DNA of 48,642 bases, taken from assembly GCA_964574395.1 (NCBI GenBank), contig CAZNNL010000007.1:1-48642 (forward strand), given 5' to 3'. The notes beneath the pieces were generated by a model that was given only the letters and a program-made list of their open reading frames with translations, searched no databases and was not told where the DNA came from. The position numbers were made by a program, and so were the translations under genes. Below are positions 1 through 8,275 of the stretch, piece after piece (within the stretch, counting starts at the first letter, position 1; each line of letters opens with the position of its first letter). Source of the stretch: JAXGQD01 sp964574395. GTDB lineage: Bacteria; Bacillota; Clostridia; Saccharofermentanales; Fastidiosipilaceae.

Positions 1-48
1 CCCTCCAAGTCGCGCTTCGCATGAAGTGCGCGGGGATCGAAATAAATA

Positions 49-86
49 TTCCCCCTGTTGGACTCGAACCAACGACGTCGCGCTTC
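49..86 (-). tRNA. 3' fragment of a tRNA gene (T arm and acceptor strand only)
   Basis: On the minus strand a canonical T arm is visible: stem GTTGG, loop TTCGAGT, stem CCAAC, followed by an acceptor-like AGGGGGA. No matching 5' acceptor, D arm or anticodon arm lies upstream within tRNA distance, so this is not a complete tRNA. Such 3'-terminal tRNA pieces are what integrases leave at attachment sites, and the neighbouring HipA-like gene looks foreign. A 10-bp direct repeat (GTCGCGCTTC at 9-18 and 77-86) brackets the fragment. It could also be decay of a tRNA array whose other members lie left of the window. Confidence 0.5.
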
Positions 87-268
87 AAAGAAAGCACGAA
101 GAAAGAATTATACACTTTGCTGGGACAAACGCAGTAAATTTCGTTTCTCTGAATTTTGCAAGCTACAGAAACATAAGCCAAAGCAACAAGTAATGAAATG
201 AATCAAAATCAGTAAAAAGTGAAACTCTATACTCTACGTTGACAGGTAAAATGAATCTTTAATCTAGA

Positions 269-1426
269 CTACGGACTAACCAAAGGCATGATGATATGAT
301 TCATTCGATGAGAAAAAGCATCTAAAACCCCTTTTTTTATTAGCTCTAGTCCTGGTACAAGATTGTTATATACTGACTCTGACAATTGAATAATTTCATC
401 ATTTCTATTATTGAAAAGTTCATGCCATAGTTCCCGATTAACTAAGCCCATTTGTTTCAAACAATCTTTGTGGAATGGTTTGGCTTCGTAGTGTTGCTTA
501 TCAACAAAATCAATGCCACTATCACTTACCCACATGGAAGTCCCGCTATCAAATATAGGCGCAAATTTGATCCATTCGAGTGTATTAACGTTGCGAATAA
601 CACCGAAATTGTTTAGATGCCTATCTGTGTTACGTATTAGATAGTCTGTCGCAAGCATGTATTGAAGATCGTTTTCAATCGACGATAAACCATTTTTTAA
701 GCATATCGAAACAAAATGCTGATAGACGGATGTATTGTTGTCCTTTTTAGTATAGTTAAGCACTTGCCAGGCAGGTACGATTTCAGTGTTCTCATCGATC
801 ATATTAGGGCAAGCAGAATACGCTTCTCCGTTGTCTGTAATTAGTGAATAAGGCACATGTTCGCGTCCAAGCATCTTGTGAATAGATGATGCAAACACTT
901 CGTTGTAGGGTTCTTGTGGTCTGAGTGTAGATCCAGCCTTTATCAACCATCGTTCTCCATCAATGATTGTCCATTTTTTTCTTAGCCATCCGTCGGACGT
1001 GTTGTTGGGAGTAAACAAGTCGATGTTTTTAGAATCTGTTCTCGAATGCAGCAGAAGATCTCCTAAATCATCTGTAAACTCATTCGTAAAGAAATTGATA
1101 CTATCCCAAGACAAATCCAAAGCATCGGGACAAATCCAATATTGGTCAGACAAAGATAAGCCATAGGCCTTAAAGACAAGTTGTTCAGTGTGATGGATAT
1201 TAAGTTCGTGCAATACGTTACTCAATTGATCCCTACTGGCAGGTATGCTCCGACCTCTCCACCAGGTGTTGACCAACTTTTTGTTTACTACTCCATGGAC
1301 ATCCGCTAAACCAATTGGGCAGTAGTCAATATTCAATATTTCTACGACGCTAAAAATTGCATTAATATGCTCGTCATATTCCACTCTAAGAATAGGTGTG
1401 TTTTTATTATAAATTGTACAAATCAT
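269..1426 (-). CDS. HipA-like kinase-domain protein, solitary
   Basis: 385-residue protein of the HipA-like kinase superfamily. The catalytic loop N-T-D-R-H-L-N-N lies near residue 266, a D-S-G metal-binding segment (the DFG equivalent) near 293, and L-I-K-A-G near 162 is a candidate nucleotide-binding lysine. HipA-type proteins phosphorylate serine or threonine on targets such as aminoacyl-tRNA synthetases. The ATG at 1426 is preferred because AGGATAA lies 5-11 bases upstream; a longer frame to 1486 has no such site. No HipB-type antitoxin gene is seen on either side, so a classic toxin-antitoxin pair is not supported here. The gene is AT-rich, lacks the octamer common elsewhere in the window and lies beside a tRNA fragment, which suggests acquisition. 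Target and toxicity cannot be read from sequence. Confidence 0.7.
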   Translation of the reverse strand: MICTIYNKNTPILRVEYDEHINAIFSVVEILNIDYCPIGLADVHGVVNKKLVNTWWRGRSIPASRDQLSNVLHELNIHHTEQLVFKAYGLSLSDQYWICPDALDLSWDSINFFTNEFTDDLGDLLLHSRTDSKNIDLFTPNNTSDGWLRKKWTIIDGERWLIKAGSTLRPQEPYNEVFASSIHKMLGREHVPYSLITDNGEAYSACPNMIDENTEIVPAWQVLNYTKKDNNTSVYQHFVSICLKNGLSSIENDLQYMLATDYLIRNTDRHLNNFGVIRNVNTLEWIKFAPIFDSGTSMWVSDSGIDFVDKQHYEAKPFHKDCLKQMGLVNRELWHELFNNRNDEIIQLSESVYNNLVPGLELIKKGVLDAFSHRMNHIIMPLVSP

Positions 1427-1700
1427 AAAATTATCCTTTCTTAGAAGTGAAGCACCACACATAAAAGTGAAACATCTTATATCCATTATATTGCCTAGAG
1501 CAGGTGAGGTCCATTGACACGGAAAACCCTCTACACCATAAGTAATCCGCTAAACAAAAACATTCCAACCTTAACATGCAAATGCTAAAATATATCCAAC
1601 CCAAACCGACCGGACCCGATCCATCCCAAAGCGACCGGATCCATGCCAAACCGACCAGACCCAACCCAGCCCAACACACTCGCACACACGAGGTACCAGC
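1427..1700. other. Intergenic spacer with imperfect CCAAACCGACCGG repeats
   Basis: No credible gene is seen. Three imperfect copies of a C-rich unit lie at 1601, 1626 and 1646 (CCAAACCGACCGG, CCAAAGCGACCGG, CCAAACCGACCAG), spaced 25 and 20 bp, directly upstream of the ABC transporter. The minus-strand frame running through this block is a repeat artefact overlapping the transporter gene. Confidence 0.6.
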
Positions 1701-2597
1701 ATGGCGGCCATTGAATGTACGAAGCTCACGAAATATTATGGCAAAACCAAGGGCATAGCCGAGCTCGATCTGAAAGTCGAGCAAGGCGAACTTTTTGGCT
1801 TCATTGGGCCTAATGGTTCTGGAAAGTCTACAACGATCCGTTGCCTTTTGGGGCTTATCAAGGCGAGTTCGGGTAGTGCTAAAGTGCTGGGTCTTGACAT
1901 TGAAAGTGATAAACTTAAAATCCTTGAACGCGTTGGGTATATGCCTTCGGAAGCGAACTTTTATCCTCGCATGAGGGTGCATGATGTTATCAAGCTTGCA
2001 GCAGAGCTACATGGAATTAAACACAATAATGGTGAGAGTAAGAGGCTTTGCGAGCGTTTTGAACTCGACACTAAAAAGCGGGTTGAGGAGCTTTCGTTGG
2101 GCAATCGCAAGAAGCTTAGTATTGTCTGTGCATTCTTGCATAAACCGGATCTCTACATTCTTGATGAGCCGAGTTCGGGCTTGGATCCGCTGATGCAGCA
2201 GGAGTTTTTCTCGCTTTTGCATGAGCGACAGGCGGAGGGGGCTACCATTTTTCTTTCGTCGCATGTGCTGTCTGAGGTGCAGCGGCATTGCGGACGGGCG
2301 GCAATTATCCGCGAGGGGCACATTATTGCGCTTGATACGGTGGAGGATTTGGCCAAGTCTGCGCTCAAAAAAATTCATATTCACGGGCTCACGCAGCTAC
2401 CGCAAATCGATGGCATTATTGATCCCATAACACTTGATGATTCGGTAACTTTCTTATTCCAGGGTTCGGCGCAGACCTTAATCCATGCGCTCCAAAACTT
2501 GCCGATAACGGATATTAGTATCCAGGAGCCAGATTTGGAGGCGGTGTTTTTGCATCGCTACACGAACGGGGAGGTGACAAAGCATGACGGTCTTTAA
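1701..2597 (+). CDS. ABC-2 type exporter, ATP-binding subunit
   Basis: 298-residue ABC ATPase that would energise the membrane subunit encoded next. Walker A (GPNGSGKST) is at residues 36-44, the signature segment reads LSLGNRKK near 131, and Walker B with D-loop (LDEPSSGLDP) near 154. The switch histidine follows in SSHVLSE. The last ~80 residues form the C-terminal extension typical of CcmA/NatA-like drug, bacteriocin or lantibiotic exporters. A GAGG sequence sits 9 bases before the ATG. The gene overlaps the permease by 14 bases, so the two are translationally coupled. Substrate is unknown: no lantibiotic or resistance gene is adjacent. Family is certain, specificity is not. Confidence 0.9.
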   Translation: MAAIECTKLTKYYGKTKGIAELDLKVEQGELFGFIGPNGSGKSTTIRCLLGLIKASSGSAKVLGLDIESDKLKILERVGYMPSEANFYPRMRVHDVIKLAAELHGIKHNNGESKRLCERFELDTKKRVEELSLGNRKKLSIVCAFLHKPDLYILDEPSSGLDPLMQQEFFSLLHERQAEGATIFLSSHVLSEVQRHCGRAAIIREGHIIALDTVEDLAKSALKKIHIHGLTQLPQIDGIIDPITLDDSVTFLFQGSAQTLIHALQNLPITDISIQEPDLEAVFLHRYTNGEVTKHDGL

Positions 2598-3372
2598 ACA
2601 CGAGCTGCGGCAGAACTTCAAAACCGCCATGATTTGGACTTTTGCCATCGCAACCTTTCTCAGTATGTACGTCCTCATTTATCCGTCTTTTTCTAGCCAA
2701 ATCACGCAGCTTACGGAAGTCGTCCGCAACATGGGCAGTTTCACCCAAGCGTTCGGTCTCACTGAAGTCTCCATGGGGACGGCGCTCGGCTTTTACGCAG
2801 TCGAAGCAAGCTTAGTTCTATCCATCGGTGGCTCTATGTTTGCGGCTGTTTTAGGTATATCAATGGTGGCAAAAGAAGAGTCCGCCCACACTTCCGACTT
2901 CCTCATGACCTTCCCACGCACGCGCACCCAAATCCTGCGCGAGAAATTGGCTGCTTTGCTTTTTTACATGTTCGTGTTTGAGTTGGTTTGTTTTGCCACA
3001 ACGATTTTGTCCTTCAGCATAATTAACGAAGCCCTCAATTTAGCGGACTTGGCGCGTTTTTTCCTCGCTCAGTTTTGCTTACATCTTGAGATTGCGCTGC
3101 TGAGTTTCGCGCTGTCCTGCCTGACGCGGCGTCTGCTGAATGGTCTTGGGATTGGGGTCACTTTGATTCTCTATTTTCTGACGCTCTTTTCGAATGTGTC
3201 TGATAAGGTGAGTTTTATCAAGTATATTTCGCCGTTTTCGTATGCGACATCGCAGGTGATTTTGCCGGATCGTGGTCTGGACTGGAACTTGATGGGCCTG
3301 GGCGCGCTCTACGCAGCGCTTGCGTTGATTATTGGCTTTGTTTTTTATAACAAAAAGGATTTGGCGGTCTAA
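2584..3372 (+). CDS. ABC-2 type exporter, membrane subunit
   Basis: 262-residue polytopic membrane protein with about six hydrophobic segments: the first near residues 14-33, others near 65-85, 115-140, 155-185, 190-210 and a last one near 235-255. The amphipathic N-terminus (MTVFKHELRQ) and layout match ABC-2 permeases that pair with NatA-like ATPases. It overlaps the ATPase gene by 14 bases and forms a two-gene unit with it, giving a likely homodimeric exporter with two ATPases. A short gap and then the cobalamin promoter follow, so this operon ends here. Substrate cannot be assigned. Confidence 0.85.
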   Translation: MTVFKHELRQNFKTAMIWTFAIATFLSMYVLIYPSFSSQITQLTEVVRNMGSFTQAFGLTEVSMGTALGFYAVEASLVLSIGGSMFAAVLGISMVAKEESAHTSDFLMTFPRTRTQILREKLAALLFYMFVFELVCFATTILSFSIINEALNLADLARFFLAQFCLHLEIALLSFALSCLTRRLLNGLGIGVTLILYFLTLFSNVSDKVSFIKYISPFSYATSQVILPDRGLDWNLMGLGALYAALALIIGFVFYNKKDLAV

Positions 3373-3431
3373 TTGCATGTCAATATTTTTGGCAAAACCA
3401 TCACCAAAACCAACAAACTATCCGCTTTCAA

Positions 3432-3460
3432 TTGACGCAAATCGCTTGGAAAGCTACACT
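3432..3460 (+). promoter_or_regulatory. Putative sigma-A promoter of the cobamide operon
   Basis: TTGACG at 3432-3437, a 17-bp spacer, then TACACT at 3455-3460. Predicted transcription start is near 3467, which puts the whole cobalamin riboswitch and its terminator in the leader (about 315 nt before the btuF ATG). Confidence 0.6.
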
Positions 3461-3467
3461 TTGGATA

Positions 3468-3665
3468 CAAGTGAATAGCCCGTGTATTTGCACAGCGATG
3501 TGCCGGCATTTCTGCGATGCCGAGGGAATGCGGATGTGATTTCCGAACTATCCCAGTAACCGTGAAGCTGACGATGGAGCAATGTAAGCCACTGCCGCGA
3601 GGTGGGAAGGCGCTCCAAAGGATGAAGCCAAGTCGGGAGACCTGTTTACACATAACTCCTGGTGA
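3468..3665 (+). ncRNA. Cobalamin riboswitch
   Basis: The leader carries the conserved blocks of the B12 aptamer: a GCCACTG element near 3578, the later GAAGCCAAGTCGGGAGACCTG-type block at about 3624-3644, and paired upstream stems around the GGAATGCGG and TTTCCGAAC segments (3534-3550). It sits between a promoter and an intrinsic terminator directly upstream of a corrinoid uptake and cobamide assembly operon, which is the classic context. Boundaries are approximate because I folded it by eye. Confidence 0.9.
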
Positions 3666-3701
3666 GGGACCGTGCTAGTTGACCAATCAAGTCGCTATGA
3701 T

Positions 3702-3731
3702 GACCCTACTCCGAGTGGGGTCGTTTTTATA
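3702..3731 (+). terminator. Riboswitch expression-platform terminator
   Basis: Nine-base-pair stem GACCCTACT / AGTGGGGTC (one G-T pair) with a CCG loop, followed by GTTTTTAT. It lies between aptamer and btuF, so cobalamin binding would be expected to favour termination and shut off all twelve genes. This implies transcriptional rather than translational control. Confidence 0.85.
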
Positions 3732-3782
3732 AACACCTCTCAAACATGTTCACTTGAATATTTTGAAAGGGGTTTTTCGTTT

Positions 3783-4811
3783 ATGAAATTCCTAAGAAAA
3801 TCTTTACCGGCCGTACTTGCTTTGATTGTGAGCATGACTGCTTTAGCTAGCTGCTCTACTCCAACAACGACTACAGCAGGCACTACTGCAAGCACCAGCG
3901 TTGCCGAGGTGACGACCGTGGCAGAAGCAACAACGGTGGCGGAAGCCTCGAGTGAAACCGTAAGCCCAGATGCCTTTAGCATCGTAGATATGACGGGTAG
4001 AGAAATCAGTCTGAACGGACCTGTTCAGCGCATAGTCGCCCTGACGCCTTCGGATTGCGAAATTCTCTATGCTATCGGCGCTGGCGACACCTTGGTGGGT
4101 CGTGGCGAGTATTGTGACTATCCTGCCGAAGTTTTGGAAGTGGAGTCGGTGCAGTCGGGTCAGGACACGAATCTTGAGCAAATTATCGCTCTGAAGCCTG
4201 AAGTGCTTTTGATGAGCACGATGGCACAAACCGAGGAGCAGGTTGCTCAGTTGGAAGCCGCCGGTATTAGGGTGGTCGTTTCCGATGCGCAGGATATCGA
4301 AGGGGTGTATAAATCGATTGCGATGATTGGCGAGCTGATGGACAAAAAGGTTGAGGCTTACGCTGTTATCGAGGGGATGGAAGGGACTTTTGCCAAACTT
4401 AGTGCAGACGCAAAAGCGGCGGATGATGCTGGCAAAAAGAGCATCTATTTCGAAGTCTCCCCCCTTGAATATGGTCTATGGACTTCAGGCGCAGGAACTT
4501 TCATGAATGAAGCTGCGGACATGCTGAACCTGAAGAATACTTTTGAAGACGTTTCTGGCTGGGGACAAATCTCAGAGGAACAAGTGCTTGAGCGCAACCC
4601 GGATTACATTCTGACGATTAGCATGTATTTTGGCGAAGGGCCGACACCGGAAGAGGAAATTAAGTCGAGAGCAGGCTGGGAAAATGTGACTGCCGTGCAG
4701 GATGATGCAATATTGAATTTACAAGGCAATGAGCTGTCAAGACCAGGTCCGCGTTTGGCTGAAGGTGTACAAAAACTTTATGATTTCGTGTATGGAACAA
4801 AGACGGAATAG
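3783..4811 (+). CDS. btuF: Corrinoid ABC transporter, substrate-binding lipoprotein
   Basis: 342-residue lipoprotein that would capture cobalamin or precursors outside the membrane and deliver them to BtuC. The start at 3783 is chosen over an upstream in-frame codon at 3672 because it follows GAAAGGGG, begins a proper lipoprotein signal (lipobox ALASC, Cys near residue 24) and lies downstream of the leader terminator. A Thr/Ala-rich linker with three near-repeats of T-V-A-E-A follows, then a class III periplasmic-binding fold starting near residue 60 (IVDMTGREISL, then RIVALTPSDCEILYAIG). First gene of the operon. The family also binds haem and siderophores; the riboswitch and downstream genes decide for corrinoids. 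Confidence 0.88.
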   Translation: MKFLRKSLPAVLALIVSMTALASCSTPTTTTAGTTASTSVAEVTTVAEATTVAEASSETVSPDAFSIVDMTGREISLNGPVQRIVALTPSDCEILYAIGAGDTLVGRGEYCDYPAEVLEVESVQSGQDTNLEQIIALKPEVLLMSTMAQTEEQVAQLEAAGIRVVVSDAQDIEGVYKSIAMIGELMDKKVEAYAVIEGMEGTFAKLSADAKAADDAGKKSIYFEVSPLEYGLWTSGAGTFMNEAADMLNLKNTFEDVSGWGQISEEQVLERNPDYILTISMYFGEGPTPEEEIKSRAGWENVTAVQDDAILNLQGNELSRPGPRLAEGVQKLYDFVYGTKTE

Positions 4812-4814
4812 GTG

Positions 4815-5873
4815 ATGAAGACAAAGGATCTTATAGTGATAAAACCACAACGTGAAGGCTTTGGTGCTTTTGCGTATGTGGTTTTTTCTATACTGACGCT
4901 TTTTACTTTGCTAATCTGTGTTTGCGTGGGTAGCGTGCGCATACCGTTAGGGGATACGGTGCGTGTGATTTGGAATGCACTTGTGGGTGCTGAGCAGACG
5001 GAAGCGCTGATGGCGGTGCCAATCATTTTGTCGGTGCGTTTGCCGCGGGTGATTAGCGTGGCTCTGACAGGTTCGGCGCTTTCTCTTTGTGGTGCCGCGA
5101 TGCAGGGGCTCTTGAAAAATCCTTTGGCTGATGGCTCGACTTTGGGGGTATCTTCGGGTGCATCGCTGGGTGCTGTCTTGGCGATTGCTTTTGGGATTAC
5201 CGTGCCGGGCTTGCCTTTTGCCGGGACCATGGTGATGGCTATTATATTTGCTTTTATGTCTTTAATGATAATTCTGAGTTTGGCGTACAAACTGGATTAT
5301 TCTTTGTCGACCAATACGATTATTTTAATTGGCGTGATTTATTCCATGTTTGTTTCGAGTATTTTGTCTTTGATTATTACGTTTGCGTCGGACCGCGTGA
5401 AGCAGATTACGTTTTGGACGATGGGTTCTCTAGCTGGTAGTAGTTATGAGAATGGCTTGATTTTGGCTGGGGCACTGCTTATCGGTGCAGTGGTGATTTT
5501 CCGTTTCGCGCGGGAGCTTAATGCTTTTGCCATAGGTGAAGAGAATGCGCGTCATGTGGGTGTGGATGTGAAGCGTGTGAAATTGGTAATTATGATTGCC
5601 GTTTCCGCGTTGATTGGTGTTTGTGTGGCGATTGGTGGGACGATTGGTTTTGTCGGCCTAGTGACGCCGCATATGGTGCGTATGCTTGTTGGGCCGAATC
5701 ATAAACGTCTTTTGCCTGCGTCGGTTTTTGCGGGTGCGATTTTTCTGATGCTGGCGGATCTTGTGGCGCGTATATTATTGAATCCTTTGGAATTGCCGAT
5801 TGGTGTAGTCACTTCGTTTATTGGTGCTTTGCTTTTTGTTTACATCTTTTATCAGTCACGGAGGGTCAAGTAA
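4815..5873 (+). CDS. btuC: Corrinoid ABC transporter permease (FecCD/BtuC family)
   Basis: 352-residue permease with roughly ten membrane segments. Family landmarks are RLPRVISVALTGSALSLCGAAMQ near residue 75 (the R-x-P-R-x-x x-A-x-x-x-G-x-x-L-x-x-x-G region), NPLADGSTLGVSSGA near 103 and the ATPase-contacting stretch GTIGFVGLVTPHMVR near 275. An alternative GTG start lies three bases upstream at 4812, right after the btuF stop. Tight packing between btuF and btuD supports a complete BtuCDF importer. Confidence 0.9.
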   Translation: MKTKDLIVIKPQREGFGAFAYVVFSILTLFTLLICVCVGSVRIPLGDTVRVIWNALVGAEQTEALMAVPIILSVRLPRVISVALTGSALSLCGAAMQGLLKNPLADGSTLGVSSGASLGAVLAIAFGITVPGLPFAGTMVMAIIFAFMSLMIILSLAYKLDYSLSTNTIILIGVIYSMFVSSILSLIITFASDRVKQITFWTMGSLAGSSYENGLILAGALLIGAVVIFRFARELNAFAIGEENARHVGVDVKRVKLVIMIAVSALIGVCVAIGGTIGFVGLVTPHMVRMLVGPNHKRLLPASVFAGAIFLMLADLVARILLNPLELPIGVVTSFIGALLFVYIFYQSRRVK

Positions 5874-6631
5874 TGAAACTCCTGGAAGTAAATAATTTGA
5901 GTGTGCGTTATGGTTCGTTGACGATTGTGGACGATGTGAGTTTTCAAGTGGCTCCGGGTGAGTGGCACATGCTTGTAGGACCTAATGGAGCGGGTAAGTC
6001 GACGATTGTAAACGCTATTGCCCAAGCCGTTCCTTATCACGGGCGTGTGGTTTTTGATGGCAATAATGTTGCTCGCATGAAGGCGAGTGCTTTGGCGCAG
6101 AAGATCGGCTTCTTGGCGCAGGGTCATGCGGTGGGCTATTCCTTTACGGTTGCAGAGGTTGTACGCTTGGGGCGTTATGCCTATGCGCCGGGAATTTTCT
6201 CGCCAAAAGCAGACGAAGATGAGCAAATCGTGCATGAAGCTTTAGCCATGTGTGGTCTTTTGCCGCTCGTCAATCAATCTGTCCTAACGCTCTCCGGAGG
6301 AGAATTGCAGCGCACTTTTCTGGCCCAGATTTTCGCACAAAATCCGCAGCTCTTGATTCTGGATGAACCGACCAACCACCTGGATTTAGTATTTCAAAAA
6401 CAGATGTTCGCGCTCTTGGAAGAGTGGCTCGGTCAGAAGGGACGGGCGATTATTTCTGTGGTGCATGATTTAAGTTTGGCAAAAGCATACGGCTCGCACG
6501 CGCTCCTACTTGATAAAGGCAAAACCATCGCCCAAGGCCCTGCCTCTGAAGTCTTTAGGGGCTCCAATCTACAGGAAGCTTACGGCATGGATGTCTATGA
6601 CTGGATGCGGGCGATGTTGCAACAATGGTGA
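5873..6631 (+). CDS. btuD: Corrinoid ABC transporter ATPase (FecE/BtuD family)
   Basis: 252-residue ATPase powering corrinoid import. Walker A is GPNGAGKST near residue 37, the signature LSGGELQR near 141, Walker B with D-loop LLILDEPTNHLD near 159, and the switch His in VVHDLS near 196. Its ATG overlaps the last base of btuC (TAATG), indicating translational coupling. It ends 36 bases before cobT, and no terminator is visible in that gap, so transcription continues into the assembly genes. Confidence 0.9.
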   Translation: MKLLEVNNLSVRYGSLTIVDDVSFQVAPGEWHMLVGPNGAGKSTIVNAIAQAVPYHGRVVFDGNNVARMKASALAQKIGFLAQGHAVGYSFTVAEVVRLGRYAYAPGIFSPKADEDEQIVHEALAMCGLLPLVNQSVLTLSGGELQRTFLAQIFAQNPQLLILDEPTNHLDLVFQKQMFALLEEWLGQKGRAIISVVHDLSLAKAYGSHALLLDKGKTIAQGPASEVFRGSNLQEAYGMDVYDWMRAMLQQW

Positions 6632-6667
6632 ATTACAATAAACAATATACAAACAGTGGAGGAAACA

Positions 6668-7705
6668 ATGGATTTTAAGAAGCTAAACGAACAGATTCAA
6701 GCGTTGGATACAGAGGCGATGGAAGCATCCCAAGCACAGTGGAACCGTATCGCCAAACCTGTTGGCAGTCTGGGTAAATTTGAAGCTACCATCACCAAAC
6801 TTGCAGGCATGACGTCGAACCCTATGCCCCAAATTGACAAACGGGCGGTTGTCATCATGTGTGCGGACAACGGCGTTCTCGCTCAAGGCGTGGCACAAAC
6901 GCCGGGTGAAATCACCGCGACGATGGCGGAGTTTATGGCGGCCAAACGCTCCTCCGTGTGTATCATGGCAAAAGCCTGCGGAGCCGAAAGCTTTCCCATT
7001 GATGTCGGCATGTTTAGAAAATCCACTGTTGCTGGCATACGCGACTGTCATATAGCTGATGGTACGGCGGACATGACGCAGGGGCCAGCCATGACTAAAG
7101 AACAAGCGCTTCAAGCCATCCAAACAGGTATGGATTTGGTCAAAGAGCTACAAGAACAAGGCTATGGCATAATCGCAACCGGGGAAATGGGCATAGGCAA
7201 CACGACGACATCTTCTGCCATCGCGTCTGTACTTTTGGAACGCAGTCCGGAAGAGACTACAGGACGAGGGGCGGGACTGTCTGACGACGGTATGGACAGA
7301 AAACGCGCTGCCATTCACCGAGCCATTGAATTAAATCAGCCAAATAAAGATGATGCACTAGACGTGTTGCACAAGTTGGGTGGTTTTGACATTGCTGCCC
7401 TCTGCGGCGTCTTTTTAGGTGGGGCTTTGTACCGCGTGCCCATTGTGATCGATGGTTTTATCAGTGCCATGTCCGCGCTTGTCGCTACGAGGCTCTGCCC
7501 CAATGCACTGCAGTATATGCTGCCGAGTCATGTGTCTGCAGAACCTGCGAGCCGCATGACATTGGATGCACTAGGCCTTTCGGCTCTGATTCAGGCGGAC
7601 ATGCGTTTGGGCGAGGGGACGGGCGCTGTGGCGCTTTTCCCACTTCTAGATTTAGCCCTAGTTGTCTACCAGGATTTAATGACATTCGCCGATATTGGCA
7701 TGTGA
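6668..7705 (+). CDS. cobT: Nicotinate-nucleotide:dimethylbenzimidazole phosphoribosyltransferase
   Basis: 345-residue enzyme that activates the lower-ligand base by transferring phosphoribose from nicotinate mononucleotide, forming alpha-ribazole phosphate for the nucleotide loop. Landmarks are ADNGVLAQGVAQTP near residue 62, GEMGIGNTTTSSA near 173 and LGEGTGA near 316, whose Glu corresponds to the catalytic Glu317 of Salmonella CobT. The ATG at 6668 is preferred over an in-frame GTG at 6656 because GGAGG lies between them with proper spacing. Length is normal. The base actually attached cannot be told from sequence, since no bza or bluB gene is in view. Confidence 0.95.
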   Translation: MDFKKLNEQIQALDTEAMEASQAQWNRIAKPVGSLGKFEATITKLAGMTSNPMPQIDKRAVVIMCADNGVLAQGVAQTPGEITATMAEFMAAKRSSVCIMAKACGAESFPIDVGMFRKSTVAGIRDCHIADGTADMTQGPAMTKEQALQAIQTGMDLVKELQEQGYGIIATGEMGIGNTTTSSAIASVLLERSPEETTGRGAGLSDDGMDRKRAAIHRAIELNQPNKDDALDVLHKLGGFDIAALCGVFLGGALYRVPIVIDGFISAMSALVATRLCPNALQYMLPSHVSAEPASRMTLDALGLSALIQADMRLGEGTGAVALFPLLDLALVVYQDLMTFADIGM

Positions 7706-7717
7706 TGAGGTAAAGGG

Positions 7718-8275
7718 ATGCGTATTCTTCTAACGGGTGGTTCTGCTTGTGGCAAAAGCACCTTCGCCGAACAGCTAGCCGCCAATTTCAAAGGCCCGCG
7801 CTACTATATCGCGACCATGCAGCCTTACGATCAGGAGTGTTTGGATAAGATTGCCAAGCACCGCGTACAGCGTGCGGATAAAGGCTTTGAAACGATTGAG
7901 CGGTATACCGATTTGGCGGCTGTGGTTTTACCAAAAAGAGGCGTCGTACTCTTGGAATGCATGTGTAATTGGCTGGCGAACGAGATGTTTACAGAGACTG
8001 GGGACGTGAAGGACCCGCATCCTGCGCTCTGGTCTGGAATTAAAGCCCTGGAGGGGCAGTGTGAACATTTGATTGTGGTGACCAACGAAGTTGGGGCGGA
8101 CTCCCAAAACTACGATGAAAGCACGAAGATGTACGTGAAATATCTTGGGGAAATTAATCAAGCATTGGCAAAGCGATTTGACCAAGTAACGGAAATGGTT
8201 TGCGGTCTTCCTCTGGATATTAAAGGCCGCGCATCTGTTGACCAATTAAGTATGGACCATGGTGAGGGGACATGA
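7718..8275 (+). CDS. cobU: Adenosylcobinamide kinase / adenosylcobinamide-phosphate guanylyltransferase
   Basis: 185-residue CobU/CobP enzyme that phosphorylates adenosylcobinamide and then loads GMP to give adenosylcobinamide-GDP. The P-loop is GGSACGKST (the family usually reads GGxRSGKS) at residues 7-15. YIATMQPYDQE and KHRVQR follow, the latter holding the histidine expected to carry the GMP. ECMCNWLAN and VVTNEVG lead to GLPLDIKG. Unusually, the EVG-x-G-I-V-P segment normal for the family reads EVGADSQNYD, while a short paralogue three genes on keeps that segment. It ends in an ATGA overlap with cobS. Confidence 0.9.
   Translation: MRILLTGGSACGKSTFAEQLAANFKGPRYYIATMQPYDQECLDKIAKHRVQRADKGFETIERYTDLAAVVLPKRGVVLLECMCNWLANEMFTETGDVKDPHPALWSGIKALEGQCEHLIVVTNEVGADSQNYDESTKMYVKYLGEINQALAKRFDQVTEMVCGLPLDIKGRASVDQLSMDHGEGT

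Noticed and set aside
11..30. Terminator hairpin near the left edge
   Set aside because: CGCGCTTC-GCAT-GAAGTGCG folds well but has no T run on either strand; it may be part of a decayed RNA gene.
1431..1982. 183-residue minus-strand frame
   Set aside because: It overlaps the clearly real ABC ATPase start and reads G/W-rich repeats from the CCGACCGG block; no ribosome site.
3672..3782. N-terminal extension of BtuF
   Set aside because: It would translate the riboswitch expression platform and terminator and would hide the lipoprotein signal peptide inside the chain.
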